Shown one piece after another: positions 44,926 to 61,535 of a stretch of DNA of 64,000 nucleotides. The stretch is from Adiantum capillus-veneris (Eukaryota > Streptophyta > Polypodiopsida > Polypodiales > Pteridaceae). The number at the start of each line of letters is the position of its first letter. The first letter of the stretch is position 1. The translations under genes and the position numbers were made by a program. The notes beneath the pieces were generated by a model. The model did no database searches, was not told the DNA's origin, and saw nothing but the letters and a program-made list of their open reading frames with translations. The stretch spans positions 70,373,410-70,437,409 of the forward strand of contig CM043960.1 of assembly GCA_014529385.2 (NCBI GenBank), read 5' to 3'.

Positions 44926-45532
44926 ATGAACACCTATTCCTCTCCAATTACACGGTACTTAATGTTATCTCCCTAGTGGTTGACTACCTTGGTGTTCCAT
45001 CCAATTGCAAAAAGATATTCATCACACCATTCCCTTTGAAAATCCACAGTATTGGTGCTCTATTGGTGTGCTATGGACACTTTCCAATTGTAACGAGGCA
45101 TGAAACATGTCACCGTTGCTTTGTGTGACCCATAGGTGCAATTTATGGTTGCATAGAAAGTATACAGAAACAATCGATGTCATCGTTATGAACCTCCACT
45201 TGGCAAGTTTTCTCATTAGTAACATGGTAAGCATAGCTATGACCAGATAGAAAAAAGGACACTTCTTACGTAACAAAGCACCCAAGAATCCTCAATAGTG
45301 CTCCAATGCATAAGAAGAGATTAAATCTTTTTTTAAAAAGTTTTGTGAGGGAATACCATTTGAGAGCTAAATGGAAAAGGAGTAGGAAAGCTATTGAGAG
45401 GAATGTAAATCTACACTAGAGAGAAGCTCTAGGAGTAGGATATGGTTCAAATCTACAGCTTTAGGGAGAGGTATGAAGTGAGTTTCACAACACAATGGAG
45501 AGCTTCAATAGGTGATGACTACCATTGAGGAG

Positions 45533-46402
45533 CAGCAAGCTTGAGGAGGGAAAGGAGGTTTCGAACCTCTACTGCAAAATCCTTTTAGGAGGAAAATTTG
45601 ACATTGAAGAAGGAGATGCAACTTGTAAGAAGTAGAGAGAGGATAGAGATGATATAGTAGATCTAGAGAAGAGAAGAATGACCATCACAGTTTTGGAGGG
45701 ACCTCTTTTCAAGAGAGGGGGGAGAAATACATAGCCACTAGAAAGAAAAAAGATTGGTTTTAACCCCAAATTTTTAGGTCTCGTTTTTTAATTTTATAAG
45801 AGATTTTCTCATTATGTGAGTAAATATTTATTTCCTACCACCTCTAAGCTTACAAGTTTGACCACTCACTATTAGGCCCTGCCATACCCACAATTTTAGT
45901 CCACATGACATATACCCATTTGCCAATCCTATAATTTCATGGCAAATAAAGAGGCCCTCTTATACCCCATTCCCTTCCCAGTGCATGTCATCCTCGTCTA
46001 TTTTTCTACATGAGGTTCTTCCCATGATGAGTATTATTTAAACTAATTTATTCTAAACTAAGCTATATAGAAACTATTCACGTCCAATCTACAATTCATC
46101 CATCCACACGTTAGTTAAACCACTAACTGCAAGAACAGTAACCTATTCCTAATTTACATTCTATGATAACAATCTGGAGCTTTCTCACCCTAATTTACAT
46201 TCTCTGATAACACTCTTGTATGAGAAAGGTATAGATAGGCATCTTTTGTCTAAACAAAAAGCAACATGTCTGCTTTATGTACTCTTTAATCTAATGTAGT
46301 GAGGGTAGGCATATACACATCCCATAATATGTTGATTTTAGAGCCTTTCTTGGTGAACACTATCCCATCCAATAACAACTAGATGGCTTCCAAGATTTTC
46401 AG
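45533..46402 (+). repeat. 850-bp direct repeat, copy 2
   Basis: Diverged by many substitutions and small indels from copy 1, so the duplication is old. A short internal duplication (TAATTTACATTCTATGATAAC / TAATTTACATTCTCTGATAA at 46149 and 46190) is specific to this copy. Confidence 0.85.
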
Positions 46403-48418
46403 TTCTCAAAGCAACTATTGAATAAAGAATGGTTGAGCTGCCAATTATTTCATTATGATAGGTTACTCCTACAGGTAGAAAATATTCAAGTTGATTTTGC
46501 ATGGCACCATGCACCTAATCACATCACAATGTAGACTCTAAAGTTGTATACGATACATACGAGGTATAATAAAATCATGTTCAAAGGAATTCAACATACA
46601 AACCAACTTGAGACCGTGAAGTTTTGAACTCCTTAGTTTTCCATCCTTGAGGTCTTGCAACTTTCTTTTCCATAGGTTAGGAAAGCTCAACTATTGCATG
46701 TTGCCGGCCCGGTGGGGGGCCGGTGGTCCCCCTAATCGTACCTAGCTAGGTATGCGGTGCCTCTTGACAAGAAGCTCATGATGTTATGCACTGTATGAAA
46801 AACACTGAGAAAGACTCCGTTTTCCTACATGAGAAAATTTCTAAATCTTCTTGTGAGATCTGCCCTCCTTGGGTTGTGATCTACCAGCTCCTGCAGCTTG
46901 CTATGATACTCATACGGGTAGTGGAAGTGGGCCCACCGATCCTGTGGATCGCGATCCATCGTCAATTGAGGAGGGCTCCCGGATGTGCGATTATCTAGCC
47001 TATGCATCATACTGGCCTTGGCATACCGGGGGTGAAGACGGGCTATACTGCGCATTGGTGAAGATTTTCTCAAGTTGGCCAACGGATCACGATCGATAGT
47101 CTGAGCAGGGTTTAATTTTAAAAGGAGAAAGTTGGAGCTCCTAGGGAGGGAGGTTCCCACCTCTCCTATCGCAACTCAGCTATACTATGAACCACAAAGA
47201 CGACCATCATGAGTGCACTAACGGGAGATCGTCCGATCCCTCTTGACAGGGTCGATCTGCCTTGGAGCAAGAGAGACCCTCAGAGCAAGAGCTAAACTTT
47301 GTCTTCAATTCGGAGGGCCAAAAACGTGCCTGTGATATCACATATGAAGCTTATGAGCATAGGAAAATCCCGAAGCCCTCATTCGAAAAGTGCAATTTGA
47401 CTGAGGAAATGCTTCTCGCGGCAGTTTTGCGCAGTCAAAATAAGGAACATGACGGCTTTGCTATGATCAATCCGAAGCTGGCCTTACAAAGCTTGGAGAC
47501 TTGTTGTAGGTTTGTGGTTCTCTACTTCATGGGTCGACGGATGACCCAGATTAGTAAGGTTAAGGGTAAGAAGGCCTGCACTCATACTGTTAGATTGTTC
47601 AAGCACAAGAAAAAGAAAAGATGACTTTTCTCTATTTGTCTTTCGACGTTTGGTTCCCCGTGCCATTGCTTGGTGGTAAAGGAGTGTGCTATGACACGGA
47701 TTTCTTCTTGGTGGCAACTCCAATTCAACCTTGGACATTTATGCTACTTACGGTCTCAAGGTGGCTCCCTTTGTTAGCTGATGTATGGGTAGGATGTTGT
47801 TGTTGGAAGTAGATGCCATGGCTCGATTGGAGCATGGCTGTCGTTGTAACTTTTTTGATTTCGCAATATAGATATACACTCACTATTGTGAGTTTGGGGG
47901 AAAAAAGGGAAGCTCGACTATTGCACCCTATGGTGAACAAGGCACTATGATATAAATTATGTGTTTATGCTTGTGCCAAACATGGAGGACATAAAGGATG
48001 ATAAAGCTAGAGAAGCGAGACACATTACTAATCATGATCGTGATCATTTACCTTTATCTTGCTTCAAGACATCACCCTATCACTATATCTTGATTCCAAT
48101 CATGTCTCTTCTTTTCTCAAGTGAATGGTCTCTTCTTGTTGTGCAAATGCAACGTGACTTGAAAAGGGCTTAGAATCTCGACTTGAATTTGCCTCCCTAG
48201 TATATTGTAGCCTTGCATAAACCCACATGTAGTATAAAATAAGACAATTCTCATAATAAATTTTCTATCACAGACCCTACAAAATTTAGAACCATCCAAA
48301 TTCAGTCTAGTTACCTCTGATTTTCTCATACCTAGGTTGACCAAATTTTTGGGGAAAAAAAAAATTTCAAGCACTCATGCCCATTCATACACATGCAATG
48401 TTGTTATCTCATAAGCAA
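46403..48418 (+). other. Unassigned region with a 120-codon ORF
   Basis: The plus-strand ORF 47262-47624 starts MEQERPSEQELNFVFNSEGQ and ends in a basic tail LFKHKKKKR. Blocks such as RACDITYEAYEHRKIPKP and EEMLLAAVLRSQNKEHDGFA look protein-like, but I recognise no family. An upstream frame (46869-47099) has GGEDGLYCALVKIFSSWP. They may be exons of a decayed gene. The 14-bp palindrome TGGATCGCGATCCA at 46943-46956 lies here. Nothing else is recognised. Confidence 0.35.
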
Positions 48419-48780
48419 TCTCTCTTCTATCTCTCCATCTCGTTGTCCTCTTCTCGTTTATACTTAACAAGCCAACCCCATTGTCCATGGTCCACTCCGA
48501 GTACGTGTCATTTTGACAATTTCCTCCATGTAAGGCACAATCTTTATGCTATCAGTGATGAAGCAATGACAAACCCTACAACGTTGTGATTAGTGTCAGT
48601 CTCTCTTCTATCTCTCTATCTCGTTGTCCTCTTCTCGTTTATACTTAACAAGCCAACCCCATCATCCATGGTCCACTCCGAGTACGTGTCATTTTGACAA
48701 TTTCCTCCATGTAAGGCACAATCTTTATGCTATCAGTGATGAAGCAATGACAAACCCTACAACGTTGTGATTAGTGTTTT
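48419..48780. repeat. Tandem duplication, 181-bp period, nearly identical
   Basis: Copies start at 48419 and 48600, and differ at only about four positions (for example CTCCATCTCG/CTCTATCTCG). They are clearly recent. Confidence 0.95.
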
Positions 48781-50632
<1,852 letters not shown>

Positions 50633-52156
50633 AAGGGAACTTTTAAGGTCGTGTGAGATTTGTATCAAAATGTGCCAAAACTAAACTAGTGCTTAAGATC
50701 TCCATGTGTGATCTTTAGATCATTGTATTGCATGGCTAATTGTGCTACTGGTTGAATGGATATGAGTATTTGATTATTAGTGTATAATCATGCTCTTACT
50801 CGGGCACATGGTTGTATTGCTTGTCCAATTGCTATATGAGAGTTGATATGTTTTTCTTTCACATGTTTTAGCTATCCATGCTTCATCACATGTTGGTACT
50901 CCTAGTCCATTGCATCGTTACTGGAATAGATAAAAGCATTTGTTTGATTGTGTAGAATTGTGTTTTGCAACTGACAAGAAGTTGTATTGGTTGATTGGAT
51001 GTATCATTGGAAGAGCATGGATGTATGTTGTGCATGCTTGATTGCATATTAATTTTACAAAGTTGTATGCTTGCTCGCTATGCATGCACTTCCAAGCATC
51101 AACTCATGATTCAACTTTGACACAAGTCATTACAAGATGAGATATCAAGGACGAAGCCATCTTTGATGGGCAAAAGTAGTCAAGATCTTGCTATAAAAGC
51201 TATTATATATCAACTCTAGGTATGGTGGTGACAACTAACCAAAGATTGTTTAAATATAGGTCATCAGCAGATACATGTGAGCATGAAGGAAATCAATAAG
51301 TAACCATGGTATAAGAATTCACTAATTTTTTAGTGTCCTAAAAATCTTAGGAAAAGCGAAGGAGAAGGATTTTAAATAGTCAACCACAACTACTTCTTCT
51401 CCTTAGTCTTTAGTTATGGTGGCATCACCATCCCTTAATACAGAGTCCCTTTGATAGTGAAACCTCTAGGCACATAACCATGCGGAATCCACTTAGAAAA
51501 CCGACTTAGTCTAATAACTAATAGTGTTTCATGCACAAAAAACTTTTCCTTTTTAGAAAAGGTGATCGTGAGATTATATGTACCATTGTATATTGTAATC
51601 TCATGGGCTTGACTAATACTTTGTGTGTATGAGTAATAGAGATCGTGTTATATGTAATGTCCTTTACTATAATAGGAAACACAATACAACACAATTGTGG
51701 AAAAGTCACATAAAAGTTTCTACAAGGTCGCTTCATTTTTTCTTGAGCTTATAAAGTTGATTTCTTCAAAGCATAAATCACAGTCTTACGAGAGTCAACT
51801 TGATGAGTATAGTTCTGAATCATGGTAGATTTCTAAATGCAAGGTTATCTTTTTAAAAGACTCTCTAGCTAGCATATTTATGCATATCAAGATGGTTTTC
51901 TTGAATACACCTTCTAATGCAAGTAACATTTCATTTAAAAATTGTTCAAAATAGGACACTTAAGTGTCCTATTTTGGTACCAAACTAGTGTTAAGAAGTA
52001 GCAATTTCTACTTGAGTTCAAGCATGATGTCAGTGGAGAAGAACAATTTTTCAAGCTACAATTTGTGATAGCAAGGTTGTTTCCCCTATGCCTTCTCAAA
52101 AAGTGTATTGATACAAGTTTTGAACATGATTATTAAAGAGCACACCATGCATATGC
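50633..52156. other. No recognised gene
   Basis: AT-rich sequence without coding similarity that I can see. ORFs are shorter than 75 codons. Confidence 0.4.
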
Positions 52157-52655
<499 letters not shown>

Positions 52656-55064
52656 AGCCTTTCACTCAAGGACAAAGCACATTGAGGTGAGATATCACTT
52701 CATACGTACTCTTTTGGAAGAGGGACAACTAAAGCTAGAAAAGGTGCAAACAAGTGAAAATCCTACAGACATGTTTACAAAGGTAGTCAAGAAGGAGAGT
52801 TGGGATTTTGCTCATCTTAAATTGACATTCAAGGATAAGAAGCAAGGATGGAAATCAGTCACAACTTTGGTGTGGAGATCAGTCTCAAGGAGGGAGATTG
52901 TTAAGTATGGAGCCTGGTTTACCTCTTTTAATTTTTGTATTAAAAACACATATTTCTAAGGCTCCTGTTATGAGGAGAAGCCATTGTGCGTGAAGAAAAA
53001 TCACTCATCAGAAAACAAAAATTTCCACAGCCACTCTCGAGCTCAAAAGTGGTCTCACTTTCTATCATGGAAGTAGAATATATAGCAATGATGGAGGCAA
53101 GCAAAGAAATTGTGTGGCTTTCACAGATTCTTGGAGGAGCTTAGCTACAAGCAAGACAATTATGTCTTTTACAGTGACAGTCAAAGTGCCATTCATCTTG
53201 CAAAGAATTCAAACTTTCACGCAAGGACAAAGCACGTTGAGGTGAGATATCACTTCATAGGTACTCTTTTGGAAGAGGACAACTAAAGCTAGGAAAGGTG
53301 TACACAAATGAAAATATTGCAGACATGTTTACAAAGGTAGTCAACAAGGAGAATCTGGGCTTTTGCTGACCTTCAATCGCCATTTTCAAGGATAAGAAGC
53401 CAGGATTGCAAGTAGTCATTGGTTTGGTTGGAGATTAGTCTCCAATGGAGATATTGTTAGTTATGGAGCTAGATTTACTCTTGGTAAATTTTTGTATTAA
53501 AAACACACATTTGTAAGGCCCTTGTTATGAGGAGAAGCCATCGTGTGTGAAGAAAATCACTTGCCGAAAAACCAAAATTTCCACGGACAGTTTCGAGCTG
53601 CAGGAAGTGGTCTCATGTTCTACAATGAAAGCAAAAATATGTATTAATGATGGAGTCAAGCAAAGAGATTCTGCGGCTTTAGAGATTCTTGAAGGAGCTT
53701 GGATACAATCAAGACAATTGTGTCTTGTACAACGAACTTTAAAGCGCCATTATCTTGCAAAGAATTGATCCTTTCACTCAACAAAGCACATTGAGGTGTT
53801 ATTTCATACGTTCTCTTTTGGAAGAGGGACAACTAAAGCTAGGAAAAGTGCACAAAAGTGAAAATCCTGCAGACATGTTTACAAAGGTAGTCAATAAGGC
53901 GAAGCTGGCTTTTTCTCATCTTCAATCGGCATTAAACGATAAGAAGCTAGGAAAGAAGTCACAGTTTTGGTGTGGAGAGTAGTCTCCAAGTGGGAGATTG
54001 TTAAGTATGGAGCCTAATTTACCCCTTGTAATTTTTTATATTAAAAACGCACATTTTTAAGGCCCATGTTATGAGAAGAATTTTATCCCCCTTGAAGAAA
54101 ATTCACTTGCCGAAAAACCACAATTTCCACGGCCAGTCTCGAGCTACAAAAAGTGGTCTCACTTTCTACAACACAAGCAAAATATGTAGCAATGACAGAG
54201 GCAACCAAAGAGATTTTGTGGGTTCACAAATTAATGGAGGAGCTTGGATACACGCAAAACAATCGTGTCTTGTACAATGACAATCAAAGTTCCATTCATC
54301 TTACAACCTTTTACTCAAGGAAAAAGCACATTGAGGTGAGATATCACTTCATACGTATTCTTTTGGAAGAGGAACCACTAAAGCTAAGAAAGGTGCACAC
54401 AAGTGAAAATCTTGCAGAAATGTTTTCAAAGGTAGTCAACAAGGAGAAGCTTGGATTTACTCATCTTCAATCGCCATTCAAGGATAAGAAGCCTGGATGG
54501 AAAGCAGTCACAGGTTTGTAGTAGAGATCACTCTCTAAGTGGGAGATTGTTAAGTATGGACGCTAATTTACTTCTTGTAAAATTTTTAATTAAAAATGAA
54601 CATTTATAAGGCCCTCGTTTTTAGGAGAAGCCATCGTGCGTGAAGAAAAATCACTTGCCGAAAAAAACCAAAACTTCCACGGCCAGTCTCAAACTGTTGA
54701 AAGTGGTTTCATTTTCTACCACAAAAGCAAAATATGTAGCAATGACGGAGACAAACAAAGAGAATATGTGGCTTCATAGATTCTTGGAGGAGCTTGGATA
54801 CAATCAAGTCAATTGTGTCTTATACAGTGATAGTCAAAGCGCCATTTATCTTGCAAAAAATTCAGCCTTTCTCTCAAGGACAAAGCAGATTGAGGTGCTA
54901 CTTCATACGTACTCTTTTGGAAGAAGGACAACTAAAGTTAGGAAAGGTGCACTCAAGTGAAAATCCTACGGACATGTTTACAGAGGTTGGCAACAAGGAG
55001 AAGCCAAGATTTTTTCTCATCTTCAATCTGCATTCGAGGATGAAAAGCAGTCACAGATTTGGTG
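52656..55064 (+). repeat. Tandem array of copia RNase H end + LTR start, ~550-bp unit
   Basis: Each unit holds the C-terminal RNase H coding end of the copia family (ATGTAGCAATGACGGAGG ... TTCATACGTACTCTTTTGG ... ACATGTTTACAAAGGTAGTC), its polypurine tract (AGTGGGAGAT) and the first ~140 bp of the LTR, then starts over at GTGGTCTCACTTTCTAC. LTR starts are at 52899, 53455, 53999 and 54548 (steps 556, 544, 549). The first unit is truncated at the left by the (GA)n block; the fifth ends at ~55064 without its LTR. All units carry stops or frameshifts (ORFs such as 54153-54521 survive), so the array behaves as a satellite rather than a gene. Confidence 0.88.
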
Positions 55065-57360
<2,296 letters not shown>

Positions 57361-57459
57361 GCTTGGAGTGCCAATCGTCAACAGCCCAACTTCAATTACC
57401 ACACACACCCTGAATTTATGGAAGCGAGTTGACGTCGAGTGTGTACAATCATTAAGTAC

Positions 57460-57937
57460 CCTCCTTGCCACTACCATATCGGCTTCACCTCTTTTCAATG
57501 AGGAGCACTGAGCATCCTTGAGCTAGGAATCTCTAAGAAAGCCGGGGATGCCTTGCTTGCTTGGTATGCTAACAAGTCCCCCTTCAAACTCTATCCACCT
57601 GAGTGCAATGCAGTGCTTTGGCAGAGAGAGAGAGAGGACTCGCAGTGCTCAAAAAAAACCTAGGTTTAGTGTAGTCCCACCTGCAAATTTTGAAATTTAC
57701 CTTTAAATTTTTTATTTGAAGGTAAAAAAACCTTCAAATTTTGTCAATTTACCTCTGGCGTACAATCATTAACTACCCTCCTTGCCACTACCATATCGGC
57801 TTCATCTCTTTTCAATGAGGAGCACTGAGCACCCTTGAGCCAGGAATCTCTAAGAAAGCCGGAGATGCCTTGCTTGCTTGGTATGCTAGCAAGTCCCCCT
57901 TCAAACTCTATCCACCTGAGTGCAATGCAGTGCTTTG

Positions 57938-57983
<46 letters not shown>

Positions 57984-58095
57984 CGCAGTGCTCGAAAAAA
58001 ACCTAGGTTTAGTGTAGTCCCACCTGCAAATTTTGAAATTTACCTCTAAATTTTTTATTTGAAGGTAAGAAAACCTTCAAATTTTGTCAATTTAC
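57460..58095. repeat. ~310-bp tandem duplication
   Basis: Copies begin at CCCTCCTTGCCACTACCATA (57459 and 57776). Each contains CTTTGGCA followed by (GA)n of different length (57625-57638, 57943-57980), then ACCTAGGTTTAGTGTAG and an AT-rich tail TTTTGAAATTTACCT. The tail recurs a third time at 58917-59035. Confidence 0.85.
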
Positions 58096-58301
58096 CTCTG
58101 TTGTTTCACATATGTAGGTTTGCCAAGTTTTTGGAAAAAAGTTTTTTTCGAGCACTGGCGAGGAGGTCCGTGGGGGGGGGGGGGGGGGGGGGGTTGCTGT
58201 TGCTGGAGATGGCCTTCTGCCTTTATGTCACACAGCAACCAAGGTGCACGGTGGCCAGTGCACAAAATCGCGAATGCAAGTGCAGCCTGCCTCGAACGAC
58301 C

Positions 58302-58337
<36 letters not shown>

Positions 58338-58538
58338 CTTCTTTGCGCCTGACACACGACACCCTTCCCTACATTCAAAAAGAGAGAAAGAGAGAGAGAG
58401 AGTCCTTCCCCCTCTGTTGTGTGGGTCCCTCACAACATCCAACCCCGACCTTGCTCCTTGATACTCTACCACCACAACAAACTCGCCGCTCTTCTCCAGC
58501 TTGCGTCGCGCAGATCTAGGGTGCTTCCTCGGTTGTGG

Positions 58539-58601
<63 letters not shown>

Positions 58602-58751
58602 ACCAATGTATCTGTCCCTACTTAGTCATTGCAAGGACTCTTTTTCAGTCTCCCTCTCGAGAGTTTTTCAACAACGCTTCTTAACTCCAGTGCATTTCCC
58701 GAAGAGTTTACTCTTTTGCTACGTCACAAGGACTGCCTGCACCTGAGCACT

Positions 58752-58799
<48 letters not shown>

Positions 58800-58852
58800 A
58801 GATTCAAAGGTCGGATTCCGACTGTGTTCTCTGCACAGCAAGAAAGAAAGAA

Positions 58853-58914
<62 letters not shown>

Positions 58915-59360
58915 GAGGACTCACAGTGCTCGAAAAAAACCTAGGTTTAGTGTAGCCCACCTGCAAATTTTGAAATTTACCTCTAAATTTTTTATTTGAA
59001 GATAAGAAAACCTTCAAATTTTGTCAATTTACCTCTGTTGTTTCACATATGTAGGTTTGCCAAGTTTTTGGAAAAAAGCTTTTTTCGAGCATTGGCGAGG
59101 AGGTCGCGGGGGGGTTGTTATTGCTGGAGATGGCCTTCTGGCTTTATGTCGCACAACAACCAAGGTGCACGGTGGCCAGTGCACAAAAACGCAAATGCAA
59201 GTACAACCTGCCTCGAACGACTTGGGGAGGGAGAGAGAGAGCGAGGACTGCCAAGGAGGTCCCCGGGGGGGGGGGGGGGGGGTTGCCGTTGTTGGAGATG
59301 GCCTTCTGCCTTTATGTCGCACGACAACCAAGGTGCACGGTGACCAGTGCACAAAATCTT
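58095..59360. repeat. Three copies of a GGAGATGGCCTTCTG block with poly-G and (GA)n
   Basis: Copies lie at about 58095-58330, 59036-59245 and 59246-59360. Each has GAGGAGGTC or AAGGAGGTC, a G run (22 G at 58172-58193, 5-7 G near 59108, ~18 G at 59265-59282), then GGAGATGGCCTTCTGCCTTT, CAACCAAGGTGCACGGTG and CCAGTGCACAAAA. Between the first two lie (GA)n tracts at 58305, 58541, 58754 and 58857. Confidence 0.85.
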
Positions 59361-59489
59361 TCTCTTTGTTTGTTGAAGGTGCTCTTGAAATTATATACGT
59401 GCTTCACATGAAAAGAAACGGTGAGCTACAATTGAAACATAGCTACTATCTCATGGTCATTTTCAAGTACGAGCATCCTCAAACCATAT

Positions 59490-59690
59490 TTAGACTAGCA
59501 GAACACCGATAATAGTGCCTTGCTTTACCCCTCCCTTGAAGATCATCACCATTGGAGTACTTCGGATCCCATACTCAGTTGCTATCGAAGGGCTTTCATT
59601 TGTGTTGAGCTTCAAGCACCTAACTTTGCCTTTATACTTCTTAGCAAGCTCATCCACCAAAGGGTCCGCAATCATATGGCAGGCGCTACA
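59490..59690 (-). pseudogene. m-type thioredoxin fragment
   Basis: The minus strand encodes CHMIADPLVDELAKKYKGK, then CLKLNTNESPSIATEYGIRS, TPMVMIFKGG and GTIIGVL. This is the plastid thioredoxin m pattern from the active site to the penultimate strand. At the active site (59690-59679) the frame gives C-S-A-C where thioredoxins have C-G-P-C, and the preceding Trp is Leu. A stop lies seven codons before the first Cys, and the end diverges after IIGV. Transit peptide and first strands are absent. The stretch from 59675 is open and well conserved, so the copy is recent. A kinase fragment follows to the right on the same strand. Confidence 0.8.
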
Positions 59691-59924
59691 CAGAACCGGC
59701 AGTAGCTATGGGTTTCCTGCAACCGTTCACACGAGATCCTACAAGAAGCATGCTTGGAGGACGTAGACGGCCAGTAGGAAAATCTTGCAGGAGGCACAGT
59801 TCTCAACCCTGAGCACGCAAGTAACGGAGAAGTGTCGGAGAATCGTGTGGAGTAGTCACTTGTCATGCTGAAAGAACAGCCCACCCACACATAATTTCCT
59901 TCTGGCGTTGCAATGTCGGCCTTT

Positions 59925-60300
59925 GTTTCATCCCCTCATCTCCATGCATCCTATCATCTAAGCTTCAACCTTCGATGTACTCAAACATTAACAACCTTTC
60001 TTTGCCCACCTTGCAATAGCCTAACGAGGACACGAAGCTACCATGCTAAGTCTTGCTCAAAATATCCATTTCTGCTATGAATTCTCTTTCTTCTTGATAG
60101 CTGAATTGCAGCAGCTTCTTGACTTAAACCATAGACCTATATTTTGACTCAGCTTTGTACACCTTGCCAATGTTCCCTATGTCAATTAGGCTCTCTTGGT
60201 TAAAATTGTTCTCCATGTCTATAAGTCGAGCAAAAACACCCTTTCTAAGAGGCCTCTCAAAGGTGGCCACATTCATGCTGAGGGCCTCCCTCTCCCCTCC
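59925..60300 (-). pseudogene. BRI1-like receptor kinase fragment
   Basis: Read from 60300 downward on the minus strand: ATFERPLRKGVFARLIDMEN and NNFNQESLIDIGNIGKVYKA, then KKLLQ, EREFIAEMDILSK, SLGYCKVGKERLLMFEYIEG. This follows the start of the kinase domain of BRI1/BRL-type receptors (ATFEKPLRKLTF ... GSGGFGDVYKA ... REFMAEMETIGK ... LLGYCKVG.ERLLVYE). The glycine loop is degraded (DIGNIGKV) and stops occur near 60117, 60042 and 59964, all in one frame. The receptor ectodomain and the rest of the kinase are missing. A (GA)n tract adjoins at 60360. Confidence 0.78.
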
Positions 60301-60356
60301 TATGTTCAGTTTCTCTTTGTGTGACATTAGAAGTGGGGTCAGGACCCTGCAGACAA

Positions 60357-60359
<3 letters not shown>

Positions 60360-60393
<34 letters not shown>

Positions 60394-60567
60394 CAGCTTT
60401 GCGCGACCTCGACCTCGCCCTCGTCCTTGCCTCGAGAGCTCTGCGTGACACACACAGGTAGAGAGAGAGAGGCCCTGCTGTCGCGCCAGGTGGGCCGCCC
60501 GCGATAGAAAGCGAGCGAGCGAGCGAGAGAGAGAGAGAGGAGAAGAAGAAGAAAAGAGTTTTGACGT

Positions 60568-60602
<35 letters not shown>

Positions 60603-60912
60603 CAGAAAGCCTTTTTTACTATTTAATATTGTGGCACACATATTGAGAAATTGAGAATGGCGATAGAAAGCGAATCTAAGCGATTAAGCTCCAGCCTCCA
60701 ATCAACAATGGAAGATCTTAAACCTTTTTTACTTGGTGAGCCAAAGGTCCTTTTTCGGATTCTTGAGCTAGGTTGGCATGACACGCAAGCTCGCTTTTAC
60801 ATAATAATCACCTCACACGTTCTTTTATTATTATCGCCGACAACCATCTACACACAAGAAAAAACGAAGTCGATGCTTGTCCTGGTTTTGAACATCTGCA
60901 CAAAGCTGAAAG

Positions 60913-60953
<41 letters not shown>

Positions 60954-61292
60954 TGGTGTAGATGCAGATTTGCAGGCAGCGAGAGCCTATCCATTGAAGG
61001 GAAGTTAAGCCGCGAACGCTAGGGCAGCAAACAAAGAAAGTGTAGCGTTGCCTGTTTCTGGAGGGCTCTTTTCTGGAGTAGAGCGTTGCGAAGAGAAGAT
61101 AGACGACAAGCTAAGAGCAGCACTCAATCAGAAAAAGGAGGAGCAGCCAGTTGTAGAGGGAAGAAATCAAAGCATGTAGTGTAAGCCACCCAAGCAAGAC
61201 AACAATTTTTTAGAGCACAGAGGCAGCGAAAAGGGACCATCATCATCGTGACTACTACAATCCAAAAATGTGCCTTTGCATGATCTCATGAT
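60360..61292. other. Microsatellite-flanked region with one short ORF
   Basis: (GA)n at 60360-60391 and 60571-60600, (GCGA)n near 60508-60523, (CT)n at 60915-60949. The plus-strand frame 60657-60915 starts MAIESESKRLSSSLQSTMED and then runs into the CT repeat; I do not recognise it. Nothing is seen in 60950-61292. Confidence 0.4.
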
Positions 61293-61518
61293 TGTTACCA
61301 TATACATGTGGTAGTGATGTGTGTGAACACACTAGGACTGCCGGGGCATTTTTTCCCTCTTTAGGAGGTTTTTTCCCCCGTGCATTGTATATACGCCCAT
61401 CACTCTAGGGCTATCTATCTTTCCATTGCACACTAAGTAACACACTCTCTATTGTGTGCCTTGAGCTTCCTTTGTCTTCTCCAAGCTGTGTGTGTTTCTT
61501 TTAACCCTAATTCCAACA
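61293..61518 (+). repeat. C4 5' LTR (~226 bp)
   Basis: The right end ...TTCCAACA is fixed by the primer site. The left end TGTTACCATATAC is my best choice but cannot be checked without the 3' LTR. A weak TATA (TATATAC) lies at 61388-61394. Confidence 0.6.
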
Positions 61519-61520
61519 AT

Positions 61521-61535
61521 TGGTATCAGAGCAGG
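61521..61535 (+). other. C4 primer-binding site
   Basis: TGGTATCAGAGCAGG, initiator tRNA-Met type, two bases after the LTR. Confidence 0.9.

Noticed and set aside
46943-46956. Palindrome TGGATCGCGATCCA as another copy of the T1 palindrome
   Set aside because: It shares only the ATCGCGAT core, is single, and is not in T1-like sequence.
53547-54521. Short ORFs in the 52.6-55.07 kb array as a gene family
   Set aside because: They are fragments of copia RNase H repeated with the LTR start; each unit has stops or frameshifts.
61521-61535. TGGTATCAGAGC words as part of tRNA genes
   Set aside because: Each sits directly after an LTR end and no tRNA cloverleaf surrounds it; they are primer-binding sites.
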